Part shown: one piece after another, positions 11,585 to 23,494 of the stretch | How positions within the stretch are numbered: the stretch's first letter is position 1 | How the letters are laid out: each line of letters starts with the position of its first letter | Assembly: GCA_029204225.1 (NCBI GenBank) | Contig: CM055106.1 | Span: 11,781,810 to 11,845,809 of the forward strand | Direction of reading: 5' to 3' | DNA: 64,000 nt | DNA from: Diphasiastrum complanatum | Taxonomy: Eukaryota > Streptophyta > Lycopodiopsida > Lycopodiales > Lycopodiaceae | The notes under the pieces: model-generated | Database searches by the model: none | The model's input: the letters and a program-made list of their open reading frames with translations, nothing else | Told to the model about the DNA's origin: nothing | Program-made: the position numbers and the translations under genes

Positions 11585-13890
11585 CTAATACATATCAAGA
11601 TAAAAGCAGGGTTTGTTGTACTTTCTCAGTCGACTCCCATTGACTACAGTGTCGAGGATATCGCCTTGAAGGATTTGGAGTTGGACATATCCAGACGAAA
11701 AGATTTTTTTTATTACGTAAGGTCCTTGGCCTGAAAATTTCAGTTTGTCTTTGAAGGCTTTGGCTTGGTATAGCAGGACCTTATCGCCAACCTAGAAATC
11801 TCTAAGTTTCAATGATCGATCATGCCATGCTTTTTGTCGTCGTTTGTGGACTTGTTGAGCATGGATGCTGATCCGTCGTGTTTCACAGAGTTGCTCCAGA
11901 TGAAATAACCTATTTGCTAGATTCTGAGGAGTATCGAGCTCAAGGTTGTAGGCTACTCGAAGGGAGGGGATATGGAATTCCACAAGCATAACGGCTTCTT
12001 GACCATATGTGAGCTGGAAGGGGGTTAAGTATGTAGCTCGCTTTGGGGTAGTGCGATAACCCAAGAGAGCAGCATGGAGTTTGAGTTTCCAATCAGATCG
12101 GCTGGATTCGACGATTTTGGTGAGAATTCCACATAGGATTTTATTGGTGGATTCTGCCTAGCCATTGCAGCGTGGATAGTATGGGAGACTTTTGCGATGT
12201 ACCACAAAAAATTTGGAAAGAAGATCTGCTATGACAGAGTTAAGGAAATGTGTACCCCTATCATTGATAAGCTCTAGAGGACATCCGAACCGAACTATAA
12301 CCTTTAGTGTAGTTGTGCATATCCTTAATGAGTGTTGGCCACCAAAAATCGGCTAAGAGGATTTTCTTAGCAGTTGTTTCAGAAGAGAAATGGCTGGCAC
12401 CAATATCTTCATGAGTGAGGGAAATTACAGAGGGCATCTCTCCTTCAGTAAGACATTGTCGGATAATTCCATCTAACCCTTGCTTGTAGAGTTGTCCTGC
12501 AATTAACGTATAAGGTTTAGTGGACCAACGCACGTTGTTCAGGTTTAAAGAGGGAAGGATCCATCTGCCCTGAAGTTAAATATTCCGTAATTTCCTTAGC
12601 CCATACAAGTGTAGAGTCAACTTGGAAAAGGATTGCATCTGGTAAATCATCGTTGACGCCTTGATCAGGGGTAGGAAGGTTAGGGATTCAGGATAGATGG
12701 TCTGCTAAAAAATGTTGAACTCCCTTACGAACCACAATCCTAAACTCAAATTCTCTCAATAATAGGATCCATATAGTAATACGGCCAGTGGTGCAGGTCT
12801 TGTCGATGAGATACAACAGTGCTTGATGATCAGTGAAAAACGCAAAGACTTTTCCTAGAAGATAATGGTGCAACTTTTGGACCCCATATACCATTGCCAA
12901 GGCTTCGCGTTCGGTAGTGGTATAATTGACTTCAGCAGGTATCAATTGTCGATGAAGAAAACGAATTGGATAGTCCTTTTTGAATGCTCCCGGTTGGGTG
13001 AGCACTGCTCCAATGGCATACTTGGATGCATCGGTATGCACATGGAATTCTTTAGAATAATCAGGAGCCCGGAGGATGGGTGCATTGGTAAGGGCTTCTT
13101 TGAGGTGATTAAAGCGACGCGTTGTTCATCCGTCCATTTGGGAACTACAACTACTTTGTAGATTAAGCGTGCTTTGTTAGCGAAATTGAAAATAAAGCAC
13201 CGATAGTAGTTGGCGTGGCCAAGGAAGGAGTAAACTTCATGTATCATACGCGGTTCCGGTAGATTTTGAATGATAAGGATCTTTTCAGGGTCAGTGGCAA
13301 TGCCATTTCGTGAGATAATATGTCCTAACACAATACCATGGGTTACCCAAATCTGGCATTTTAAGAGAGATACCGAAGCGTTGACATTGGATAAAATTTT
13401 TATCGAGCACAGACAGATGACGTATTTCTTCGGAATGTGCTCCTAAATCGTCCAACTAAACTTCTAAGGTATCGCCCATCTGCTGAGAAAAGGCCGCTTG
13501 CATAACATGTTGGAAGGTGCTAGGAGCATTAAGAGACCAAAAGGCATGACTTTCCAGCAGAAGGTTCCCCATTCTGTGGCAAAGGCGGTTTTGTGTTGAT
13601 CTTCTTCAATGATTTGGATCATATTGTATCCGCTAAAGCCATCTAAGGAGTAAGCCTCATTTCCTGCTAGATTTTATAAGATGGATTCTCCGAAAGGTAG
13701 TGGAAAATGATCACATTCAGTGACGGCGTTAAGTTTCTTAAATTTGACACAGATTCGGAGTTTTTCAGTTTTCTTGGGGACGATGACAATTGGGGAGACC
13801 CACTCAGTATGCTCAATTTCATAGATAAATCTCGCATCTAAGAGGCGTTGTAATTCTTCTTTGATCTTGGCCTTATAGATGGGCTCCTAT
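11585..13890 (-). pseudogene. Ty3/gypsy pol (RT, RNase H, integrase), broken
   Basis: Read on the minus strand from 13890. RT begins with EELQRLLDARFIYEIEHTEW, then SPIVIVPKKTEKLRICVKF, DHFPLPF and DGFSGYNMIQI, then CWKVMPFGL (13540) and GHIISRNGIATDPEK (13320). RNase H (13041-12688) shows MHTDASKYAIGAVLTQPG and ALAMVYGVQKLHHYLL. The integrase zinc region (12533-12261) contains IRQCLTEGEM and the partly eroded HFSSETTAKKIL. The integrase C-terminal part (12064-11792) has TPFQLTYGQEAVM. A C-terminal tail (VGDKVLLYQAKAF, FSGQGPYVIKKI) reaches a TAG at 11585. Several frameshifts and stops (for example within RT near 13690) make it inactive. Gag and protease are missing because the element is truncated at about 13.9 kb against a copia scrap. 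Confidence 0.92.
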
Positions 13891-13944
13891 CAGTTCGTTA
13901 CCAGAATTTTACTGGAATTTTAAGTTTGCATTTTCGATCAGAGA

Positions 13945-14135
13945 AATGAGTTTACTCATATGGATCTCGTCTTCAATAAAACCATTGAGAAAAGCATTAG
14001 TGACATTGATTCGAAATACAGGCCACTCAAAATGAAAAGCGAAAGCAATGAGCACTTGAATTGTAAGTAATTCAACTATCAGGGCAAATTTTTTCTCAAT
14101 ATCAATGTCCTTTGTTTGAGAGCATCCCTTAGCCT
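13945..14135 (-). pseudogene. Ty1/copia RT scrap
   Basis: A short minus-strand piece reads KGCSQTKDID, then ELLTIQVLIAFAFHFEWPV and NVTNAFLNGFIEDEIHM. These are the conserved copia RT blocks (KGY.Q..GIDYEETFAP, RLLIALA.HF.W, DV.NAFLNG.LEE). It is fused directly to gypsy RT on one side and meets a plus-strand transposase relic on the other, so it is a remnant bounded by two breakpoints. Confidence 0.85.
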
Positions 14136-14850
14136 TTTATGTAGAAGATGGAAATTGGCTACAACCAAACAATTGGTAGAGATAGAGAGAAAACAATTGA
14201 TTGGCTGGTGGCATGCGAGGCATCCAATTCCAAAGGAAATTCTAACCTTACAAACTTGGATGAGCTGGTGGTGTCTTTGTGTGGCTCATTGGGGGGATTG
14301 GATAATGCAACTAGTTGTCCATTGTATCTTGATTGATTATGTTGCTTGGTTGTAAATACATGACTTTCCATTATTCTTGTTGTTTGACAAATACTCTTGA
14401 ATGGAGATGATGGCATTGGCACACCTAGAACAAACCTTGTTGAATACAAACATGGTAGTTGGCTTGGAGGAGAGGGCTACAAGAAACAAATTGGATTTTC
14501 AAATGTCCAAACGCCAGATTTGAGAAATTCTATTCTTCAAACAGTCAAGTATATCGCGTATCTCAAGGGTCATCATATAAGAACATGGCTCCAACATTGG
14601 AGCAACTAAGATCCAAGAGCTTGTCTTCTTCTGTGGGTAAATTGACATCCAAGAGACTAGTTGACTTGACAAGTGCTATAATGAAAGAAAATAGTTGACT
14701 TGACAGGTGCTATCATGAAAAAACTAGCTGACTTGACAAGTGATGTCATGAAAGAAATTGATTTGGATAGTGAAAATTGTGACATATTTATTTGGTGATC
14801 TTAGAACAATGAGAAGAAAAGCACCACCTTCATGAAGAGGTGCATTGGTA
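14130..14850 (+). pseudogene. C-terminal relic of an unclassified DDE-like transposase, plus strand
   Basis: Frameshifted pieces on the plus strand: WMSWWCLCVAHWGDWI (about 14260-14310), NLVEYKHGSWLGGEGYKKQI (about 14430-14490), DLRNSILQTVKYIAYLKGHH (about 14520-14575) and MAPTLEQLRSKSLSSSVGKL (about 14585-14645). They align block by block with the longer minus-strand copy at 37.9-40.65 kb (LEAWLSWHVRYSHWGRYM, HGSWLAAEAYRSQL, DLVNAISQSARYASYVKGRH). Three tandem copies of a roughly 35-bp unit (core GTTGACTTGACAAGTGCTAT) extend the coding repeat at 14658-14760. The superfamily is uncertain; MULE-like is my best guess. Confidence 0.6.
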
Positions 14851-16298
14851 CGTAATGATAGTCATAGGCATGAGTATGAATACATGAATATACCACATAA
14901 AACATATAGAGAAAAACTTAGTTAATATAATGGATATGGTAGAAGAAGAAGTTTTGCTAGTTGTTCAAGAGCGGAAGGTGCATGAAACCACATGGGCTAT
15001 TAGATGAACAACACCAAATAGCAAAGTTAGGTGTTCTACATACATTATGCAAAAAAAAGAAACTGGCATGAACTTATTTGTTCTTCTAAAAACATAATTG
15101 GACAAGTTGCAGCATGTTTTAGAGGCAAAAGAGAACATGTTCATAGTGTTTTCCAACAGATGTTTTGGTCTTGTAACTCTAAGGTGACCGCTTATGGTCC
15201 GCCATTAGGAGTACCCAAGAGGCTCTTGGTCGTGATCTAAGTGTTTGGAAGATTGCCAAAGAAAATAATCTTCCTAAACTGAGGAAGATAAGTTAATCAA
15301 AAAAAGATTGGATACAACCATAAAACAAATTATCAACCATGCTGCAATCTTACCAAAAGCATGCTCGATGTGAAAGAGTATTGAATTGTGATTGCTATTT
15401 AGCATCAGGTTAGTCATAAGTTCTGAAGCAGTTTTGATGATCAGCTTCACAACTTGAGCCCCAATTGAGGGCCTGCACTACATTTTGCTCAGCCGATGGA
15501 TACTGTAGGTAGTGCCTTTTTTTTATGCATATGAACTTTGTATCAACTAGTTGCAAAGATCAATTTTGAGGAGAAAAGATATTGCCAAGCTCATGAAGTA
15601 ACCTTAAAGAAAAGCCTGAAAGAGAGACACTGCTATCAAGCAGGGAACTACTTGTAACACTAGTTTTCGTGGCTGAAACATTAACCCAAACCGATCCTCT
15701 GCTAACCTTCTGTTAAGGCAAAAAGCAAACAGCGATTGTCAAGCATTTGTCACAATGAATAAGTCATTTGTAGATCTCCTATCGAGCTCATTCTCATCAC
15801 TTTCAGAGAGTACATGTTAAAAGCTTCACAATAATACTAATTAAACTCCAGAGGAAGGCCGTCTATCACAATGACCAGAAAATTGACCTCACAAAGAACT
15901 CCAACCATGACAAAAACTCCCACAATTTACGGTTTTCAGATTTGCTTGGCGATTTGGGCCATCTCAGAACATAAGCAGCTTTAGTTCAGAAGACTTTATA
16001 ATGGACAATGTTGAAGGGTGTAACTCTTACTAGCCCCACAAACAATAAACTCACATGTCTTCAGTATGTTAACTTCTAGAGCCACAGCAGAAAAGTTTAG
16101 AGCATGTTAGAGGTGACTGTGGATGGGGCCCACCCAAGATCTTCAGGTTTCGTTGACAGTAAATTGATCCAAGCCTGCAAAAAGCAGGAATTTTGGGGCC
16201 CGAGTAAATATTTCTTGTCAGCCCAAGTTTTTTTATCTGAGTTTCCAGCCATTTTGTAAATTGTAAGCTGAACCCAACACGTAATAATGCCTATACTA
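14851..16298. other. no gene recognised
   Basis: The stretch between the transposase relic and the stop codon of the RING-ligase gene. A 69-codon plus-strand frame at 15031-15240 has no motif I recognise. The part nearest 16298 should contain the minus-strand gene's 3' UTR and poly(A) site. Confidence 0.5.
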
Positions 16299-19200
16299 TT
16301 ATCTAGGATCAAGCGCATCAGCTTGCATCAAGTCATTCTGCAAAGCATCATAGCTTGTGGATTCTGTTTTATCACAGGGCCATTCGGTCTCATGTCTGGG
16401 GACTCTGATTTCAAGCAACCGCTCCACTGGACACCTGCAAATCGGGCAGCGATTTGTTTGAAACCTCAAAACTTTCGCACACTCGCTGCACATGCACTGC
16501 ACGCAGTTGACTCCATCTGTTAGAAGTGACCAATAGTGAAAACATACAGTCACACAGTTCTTAAGCCATTTCTAGGCTGACTCAAACAAGCAATGAAACT
16601 TGCTAAACTCGTTCAATTTTGAAACCAAAAACTTGTTCACAGGTTATGGTATCGAGAGCGTGCATGAAAATAGGAGCTACAATAATTTTAGACTGATTAT
16701 CAGTCCTGCTGAAGTACCATGTTGCAGTCTCTCAAATACCCTCGGTGCATGTTGAAGGCACTCCTGGTTGAGTAAATACAAGTGATCCAGCAAGGTGCAA
16801 GAAGAAACAAAAAACATTATGTTACTCCTATTATTGGGGAGAGGAATGTGGCAGTGACATCATTGGATTTTAGAAAACTATACTTTCTTCTGCATCCTTC
16901 GTAACACAGAGGAAGCTTAACTTATACCTAGCAGAACAACTTACAAACAAGATCTCACCATGTGCCTGCACGGCAAAACTGTTGTGTCCCTCGGCTCTGA
17001 CATACAAATCACACATTCTTTTCCGGAGTCATTCTCATCAAAGCTACCATTGTTGGTATTGTTCTCAATCCCATAAATTTCCTGTAGTTCATACCGAACT
17101 CCATCAACCCAAATGGTCTGCTTAACAACTTTAACATAGTATTTTCCCGCCTTACGTTCAATTGCTGCATGTGTTGTCTGGCAATGCACCCATTTTGGTA
17201 GTGGTGCACCAAGAGGCTCGTTGCTCCTTGAAGGAGCATCTGGAGGAGGATCTCTTGGCACAGTCTCTGTTCTTACAACAAGAGCATACACCTCATGTTC
17301 ACCCTCGTTCAGAAGATCTTCCTCGTCAACCAGTGATAAGTTGACTCCAGTCCCAACGGCCTGCCTGAACCGTTGGCCCAGTCCCTTTTCAAAAGGCACC
17401 TGTACTGGTTTTAAACCATCTGGCTTAACTGGAGTCAAACTGCAATTCACTCCTTCTTTAGCCAGGAAAAATATGCAGATACTGTAAAAAACACAGAGTA
17501 GCAAGTTAAGAAGTAATGCACTCATGCAAAAACAATTGGGCTTTCTCCAAAACAAAGGCTAACCGTACTCTGAAAAAATATACAGCTGTTATGAAATGAA
17601 GAATATTTACTTCTTGAATTTCAAACCCATTGCTTAATTAACATTATGAACAGAACATAGAAGTAAACATCGAGCAGCAAAACTGTAAAAGGCATAGCCG
17701 CTTGAAAATATTGTTGAAGTCATCCAATCAATCTAAACACATTATTAACCTTGCTTGTTGTTTTCCATGGGAACACAAACTACACCTTAATATGAGACAG
17801 AAAGTCAGACGAGTACAATTACAGAAATACAGGTTATGAACTTATATATTAACTGAATGGCTAAACAGTAACCACGAATGTTCAATCAATATAATGGATC
17901 CACCAACTGAGCGTCACTAATGGCATCTCAGTTTCTCTAACCATTTTGTTTAACCTCCCATTTGACTATCTTTGCAACCAAGAACACTTCTTTCAGATTG
18001 TGCAGGTAACCTTTCCAACAACTTGTGATTGGCCTTCAAATCTTGGGTTGCCACTGGCCAGTGGCAGCTACAGTTGTGAATCAACTTCCTAGCTCATGGG
18101 GCTGGGTTCCTTTCAACAAGTTGCTTGTGATTGGCCTTTTATGTTGGGTTGCCAGTGGCAACTCAACTTTCTAGCCAATGGTGCTGGGGGCAAAACTTCA
18201 AAAGCAACGCTTGGGATGCCCCTACAATGTACATGCCAATTAGGGCCAGTCTAGGGGCTCCCACCTCATGCGCCGCAGTGGCACTCGAGCATAGTACAAA
18301 AGGACGGAATCTTTTTGTGACTATGAAGCAATCCAAACTGGCCACTGTCCACACAGGGGCACGAACCTGCTGCTATCTATACTCTGGAGATTGGCCCCGG
18401 CACCCCCTAAGTATCCAGCTAAATGAAAGATGAATAGGTTGAGGCACATAACTATTAACAACTGTTCCCAGTGCCCACCTACAAGTTGCAGTCCTAACTG
18501 GAAAATGACTATAGTCCATGATCTCGACACTGATTGAATTTGCACCCATTAAGCAACCACCTGAAAGATAAATAGTTGAGTTGAGACAAAACAGCTAGTA
18601 CACTGTACCACGGACAACGGTCCACTTAGAAGGTGCAGTCGTGATTTGGAAGTTGGAACTGCTCAGACAGAATAGTTCCAAAACCTGATCTTCATTAAAT
18701 GAAGTTTGACTTTTAATCTCATTAGAGAGTGCACAGCAAATGCACCATTTGATGCACTAGTGCGGGTGGTCCCACATCATCCAACTGGAGAGAATTTTTT
18801 TTTCCCTTTGCCCCATTCGTCACATTCGTCACATTTAGATGGAGTGGGGCCAGCACTGCACTGCAGGTGCCCATGCGGTGCACTCCTTAACTAGAAGACT
18901 TTTATCACAGGTTGTCCTGGATTCTAATACATTATTTTTCAGCAATCGACTATCGCAGTTATAGATGGTATCCTAATTTCTCCCTCAGGATGATCAGTTC
19001 ACAATAACAGTGACAAGCTTGGTCACAACAGACAAGACCAGCCATAAGGTGACACAAAAAGGGAGAGTGAATGAAAGATGGACATAAAGAGCAAACTAAA
19101 ATAAAACAAAATGGCTTTAACAAGGTTGATAAAGCAAGTCAAGCAAGGGTGAAACAAGCAGTGCTAGAACTCTCTTATATGGCTGAGATGATCTTCAAAC

Positions 19201-20162
19201 CACTAGAATTTCCAAAATTCTGCAAGGTTTTTGAGCTAATTTTCATAATGCTTCGGTTACTGAAAAAAGTGGATGAAACAACTCAATGGGTCCAGCAAGT
19301 TGTTAAAAAGCTCACCAGCTTTAAGGATGATCCTTGGAATAGAGTTCCAATCGGCCTGTATTTAAAGTTTAGCTACAAGTACTACGCTCCTTTCTCAAGC
19401 CTTCTTAGATCAAGTATAAGGAGAGAATGGGTGATGCAAATGACAAGCCCAAATACAACATTACTGAAGTTTGAATCTTTCTTAACAGCTGAATTTTGCA
19501 CATATACCATATCCAATCCCATCATCCGGCTTCATTGAAATATACATCCAATGCACAGAGCAATACATTTAAACAAGCTTCTTCAGAAGCTATTTCCCTT
19601 ACTAAAAAGTCCACACAGTTTCAAACAATGATAGAGGGCCTAACAACAAAAATTTGATATGCAATCCTAATATGTTGAGATTTCCAAGAGAAACTGACCT
19701 GCCAGGCAGAGTGGAGTCAAACGAAAAAGCCACCAAATGATGGCCTGGGTTTGCTTCATCTTTCTCGAGCCTCAGCGTTGCCTTCTTTAAATTGACATCG
19801 TTTCGGATGGTATTTGCTTTTTGATGCTCTGCAACAGCTGGAATGTGAGGAACAATAGATTGAGCAGCAGCTGGAGGTGGCAGCAAAGGCCTAAATCCCT
19901 GAGTCGAACTGATGAGATATTGCCCATTGCCGGGCACGTAATTTGGAGGATAGAACTGAGGGATAGAGGCTGAAGAAACTGCTGCATTGTAATTGGGGTT
20001 AAAGAAATAAGGAGGAACGTCACCATTTGGGCTATAAGCAGGTGTGGAGGGAGAATCAGAACGCGATCCGGGGTGGCCTGGAGGAATCAGACGCGGGAGA
20101 GGATATTCCGCAGTAGGCTGCTGCATCCGACCATTCCTCCGACTGCTGTGCCCGCTCCCCAT
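16299..20162 (-). CDS. LUL: RING-type E3 ubiquitin ligase, LOG2/LUL (MGRN1-like), three exons
   Basis: Predicted E3 ligase transferring ubiquitin from E2 to membrane-associated substrates; Arabidopsis LOG2 acts on amino-acid export with GDU1. Exons, minus strand: 20162-19699, 17481-16959 and 16496-16299. Introns begin GT and end AG (CAG|GTCAGT, TTTTTACAG|T; ATG|GTGAGA, GTGCAG|TGC). The joined frame is 394 codons, near the family's usual length. Start chosen at 20162 because MGSGHSS is an N-myristoylation signal, as in LOG2; the open frame upstream has only a TTG. Residues 1-110 are Pro/Tyr-rich and disordered. The MGRN-type core follows ([47 protein letters not shown]). The RING is C311-C314-C326-H328-C332-C335-C346-C349, all ligands present. 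A 33-residue tail after LLEIRV is longer than I expect. No disabling change is visible. Confidence 0.96.
17482..19698 (-). other. intron 1 of the LOG2/LUL gene (2.2 kb)
   Basis: A long intron with two old internal duplications. The block CTTGTGATTGGCC...GGGTTGCCA...TAGC occurs at 18022 and 18124. A second, weaker pair lies around 18380-18640, sharing CCAGCTAAATGAAAGAT-like and GGTGCAGTCGTGA-like text. A 155-codon plus-strand frame at 19071-19538 has no recognisable domain. The size suggests repeat insertions, but no TE domain is left. Confidence 0.8.
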
Positions 20163-21000
20163 GAATCCAAGTAAAGCTTTCAATTCACCTTCTGCTGCTC
20201 CAAATGATTAGAAAAGGCTTCTGTCACCCACCGCGATCATCTTAACTCAGTTGATTTTCTTAGCAATCAGCAGCTTCTATTGCGATCCAATGCAACCTTT
20301 GAAGAATTACCATCGCTCTCTCTAGTACTCGTAGTTCGCCTTATTGCTGCTCCCTTCCTTCTCTGCCATCGCTTATCGGATAAAAGTCTTTCTTCAACGA
20401 GACAGAAAATCAAAATGGGGATTTCCAAACAGGAATCAATTGAACATTTGCTGCATCAGCTCACTACGTGGCTTTATAGTCAACTTCTTCGCATCTCACA
20501 CCGAAACAGACAGCAATTATCAACACGATTCTTTCAGAAGAAAGAGCAGGATCAAGTAATCCACATTCAGAGCCTATAGAATCCAAGCTTTTCGTGCAAT
20601 TGCAAGCATTTTCCGGTAGCAGAAGAATGTGTCCTACTTTCTCGAACTCCGCACTGCTACTTCCGAATCAGATCACATGGATCGGCAACGAATCTACAGC
20701 GAACAGTACACGCTCCATGCCTGCCACTGGCAACTCCAAAAGCGAGCAACAACACAAATTGCAATCTAATGCTCCCTCCCCTCCTTTCTCTCGCGCTCGG
20801 TCTGGTGTCGATCCCTCTCGCAGCACAGAAAAAGGAGAAAAAGCAAAAGAGAAAGGCTCTCGCAGCAAAGCAAAAACACAGCAAAAGAAGAAGAAAAAGA
20901 GAAAAAAAAACAGAGAGAAAAGAAGAAAGAGAGAGAAAGAGAGAGAGGTGCCGGTTGGAGGAAGACACGGAAGAAGGACGAAGGACGAAGCGAATGTGTA
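20163..21000 (-). promoter_or_regulatory. 5' UTR and proximal promoter of the LOG2/LUL gene
   Basis: The region upstream of the ATG holds a purine tract at 20868-20948, read as a C/T-rich tract on the gene's strand. Pyrimidine patches of this kind are common in plant core promoters and 5' leaders. I cannot place the transcription start, and no convincing TATA box stands out. The plus-strand Lys/Arg-rich open frames here are shadows of the purine tract. Confidence 0.5.
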
Positions 21001-21527
21001 AAGGGTCGCCATCAAGAAAAGCAAATAAAAAATAGAAAATACAACAACAGAAAAAATAACCCAAAAAGCAAAAAAATTAAAAAAAATAATCTCATCGCTT
21101 TATTTAGTGAAGTCTTAGGAATTAATTGTTTTTAAAAAATACACCTGCACTGTTCGCAGAAAGATTCCGCACTAATTATTATTACGCATTAATTTCTGGT
21201 AAGAATCTCGAAATTAAAATATATTATCTCTGTTATGATTCTTTTTTTTTATTATTGTCATCAAAGAAACGTGAACAGCCAAAAAAGGAAAAGAAAAGAA
21301 ATTATGTTTCTTTATTTTGTGCAGACGAGGCGACTGTCACGGGCCAAGCCCCCAGGCCCAAGAAAACTTTATACACGCAAAACAAAATAATTTTTTTTTA
21401 GAAATTTTCACCTCATAAAATAGAAAAGTAAAAAGCTTGTAGATTGCTTAATGATGAATCTTGCTCTTAGAAGTTAATGGGCTCTCAAATTTTGGTTACT
21501 AGCCATTTGGTGGATGACACGTGGAAT

Positions 21528-21640
21528 AAAGTACACTAAGTTATTGCATCTACAACTATGAATTTGGGCCAACACCCATGAGGGGTAAAGTATACTAAGT
21601 TATTGCATCTACAACTATGAATTTGGTTGAGGGGTAGTCT
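21528..21640. repeat. 59-bp tandem duplication
   Basis: Two units start at 21528 and 21587. They share a block of about 40 bp containing ACTAAGTTATTGCATCTACA and then ACTATGAATTTGG, with one substitution early in the block. The near-identity suggests a fairly recent duplication. Confidence 0.85.
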
Positions 21641-21700
21641 TGCATTCCACTTTTTGGCCCAAGTGCACCAAAAAAGTTACACATTTTTGAAAAATTAGAC

Positions 21701-21840
21701 AGCCACACATTTTGAGAAATCAACTTTTAAAAAAAACAAACATGTGCCCAAACGTTTGTGACTTTTTGAAGCCACACATTTTAAAAAAACAACTTTTTAT
21801 TAAAAAAACATGTGCCCAACCTTTTTGACCATGTGTGATA
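21701..21840. repeat. 69-bp imperfect tandem duplication
   Basis: Units begin at about 21701 and 21770 with AGCCACACATTTT. Both contain CAACTTTT, an A run and ACATGTGCCCAA. More diverged than the duplication just upstream of it. Confidence 0.75.
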
Positions 21841-21956
21841 CGTTGACACCTGTGATTTTCTTTCATAAGGTTTTGGTAGCTATTGCATATGCGTGGCTCG
21901 TGAAACATTTGGGTCTCAAATTTTTACTTGGTTCCTGCACAAAGTAGCAAGCTGGA

Positions 21957-22944
21957 TCATCCATAAATCAGGATGGAGGCTGTCTGGGTCGATTTGTCCT
22001 TCTTGGTTGAAATTACCCTTTGATGTGATTCGATCTGTTGAGATTCTGACTCATTTTCTGAGTCAGTATCGATTTTTGGCTGTTCGACCCTGGGTTCAGA
22101 AACTGATTGTTGTTCGACTCTGGGTTCGAAAATTGATTGTTTGACTCTGGATTCGGAATTTTGTGCAGCATTCTCTTTGTGGTCGAAACATTGGTCTTCT
22201 AGAAAAGTGACATTTCTGCTCGTGAATGCTTTTTGAGTGTCCAAATTGTAGAGCTTGTATGCCTTCTGATTTGGAGAGTAGCCAATAAAAATTAATTTGT
22301 TGTTGTTCGACCCTCTATTTAGATTTTTCTGTTGATCAGCACATATCGGATTGAAGGCTTTGCATCCAAACACTCTAATATTTGTGAGTGATGGCTTCGA
22401 TCCTGTCCACACCTCATAAGGTGTCTATCAATTTTGTAAGTAGGCTGTTGTAGTAACAGCTTCTGCCCATAATTTCTTTGGAAGAGAGGCATGGGCCAGC
22501 ATGCTCTTGGCACTAGCAATGAGTGTCTGATTCTTCCCTTGAGCTGCACCTTTGGACCGAGGTGAATGGCTAATTTGTAGTTGTATTTTATTGGCCTTGC
22601 AAAAGAATTTGAATTCGTTGGAGATAAATACTCCCCCTCCATCAGAGCGTAGAGCTATGATTCTTCTCTGCTTCGAATTTTTTGCTGATGTCTTGAACTG
22701 TATGAAGAACTTGAAGGTCTCTAATTTGTTCTTCAAGAAATAAGTTGCAGTCCTCCGAGAGAAGTCATCAATAAAATTTAATGAGTAGACAGCTCCCCCT
22801 GTGGAAACAGTATGCATAGGGCCATAAATGTCCACGTGTACAAGATCTAGCAAATTTCTAGAAGTATGGACTATATCGAAAATCGTAGGACTTCTAGCAT
22901 GCTTGCTGATTATACAGCTTTTGCATGAAGGTTCGAATTTGCTA
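21957..22944 (-). pseudogene. integrase region of copia element C (left part)
   Basis: Minus strand, two frames. The catalytic core has KFEPSCKSCIISKHARS, DLVHVDIYGPMHTVS, FIDDFSRRTATYFL, LRSDGGGVFISNEF and the eroded HSPRSKGAAQGKNQTL (the usual E-R-N-R-T is not intact). The second frame holds IRVFGCKAFNPICADQQKN and the GYSPNQKAYKLYNLD end of integrase, then an acidic linker with repeated EPRVEQ. RT, RNase H and the 3' LTR are absent, so the element is truncated near 21.95 kb. The part encoding gag, protease and pre-integrase lies 11.7 kb away at 34.66-36.05 kb because element D inserted between them. Confidence 0.88.
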
Positions 22945-22949
22945 ACTGG

Positions 22950-23481
22950 TGTCATGTGCCAACCTTAGCATTCAAACATCTAATCCATTCATTAACATCA
23001 AATTAGAATGGAAATGCAAGAAATCAAGAAACTAGTAAAAAATCAAGAAGATAGCTAAAAGTAGCAAAACTCCACCAAATTAGGCAAAGTAAGGTATCTT
23101 TATTCATGATTATTGATCATTCACAAGATAGGGCCTGATTCTAGAGCATGATCATAGCTCTCATGTGATTTTAGGCACATGAACCACTTTCTTCATCAAG
23201 AAAGCTCTCCAAGAGAAGCTCCAAGATCTCTTAAAACTCAAAATTACAAAATGAACAATAGCCCCCAAATTTAGCATGACCTCAGCTATTTATACTGGTC
23301 GTTTGTGCCTCTACTTGGGTCTTACAACCATTATTACAATTTCGCTATTCTCAATTATAGCGAGGTTGTTCGAGCCATTTATTAACTGTCTTAATGACTA
23401 ACTCTAGTCTAATTTAGCTCCATGGCCATATTTGACAATTCATTAGTAAGCTCATGGGCTAATTACATGCAGCACATGACA
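22950..23481 (-). repeat. 3' LTR of element D (532 bp)
   Basis: Starts TGTCATGTGCCAACC and ends GCAGCACATGACA, so its termini are an inverted 9-mer. The half from 23160 on matches 34315-34658 closely, including the block CTCAATTATAGCGAGGTTGT. Confidence 0.85.
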
Positions 23482-23494
23482 CTCCCCCTACTTT
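23482..23494 (-). other. polypurine tract of element D
   Basis: The minus strand reads AAAGTAGGGGGAG directly before the LTR start TGTCATG. This is the expected plus-strand primer site. Confidence 0.75.

Noticed and set aside
19071-19538. 155-codon plus-strand open frame inside intron 1
   Set aside because: No recognisable domain, opposite strand to the host gene, and no splice or promoter support; probably a chance frame in AT-rich intron sequence.
20594-21035. Plus-strand Lys/Arg-rich frames and minus-strand Phe/Leu-rich frames near the RING-ligase gene
   Set aside because: They are translations of the purine/pyrimidine tract upstream of the gene, not proteins.
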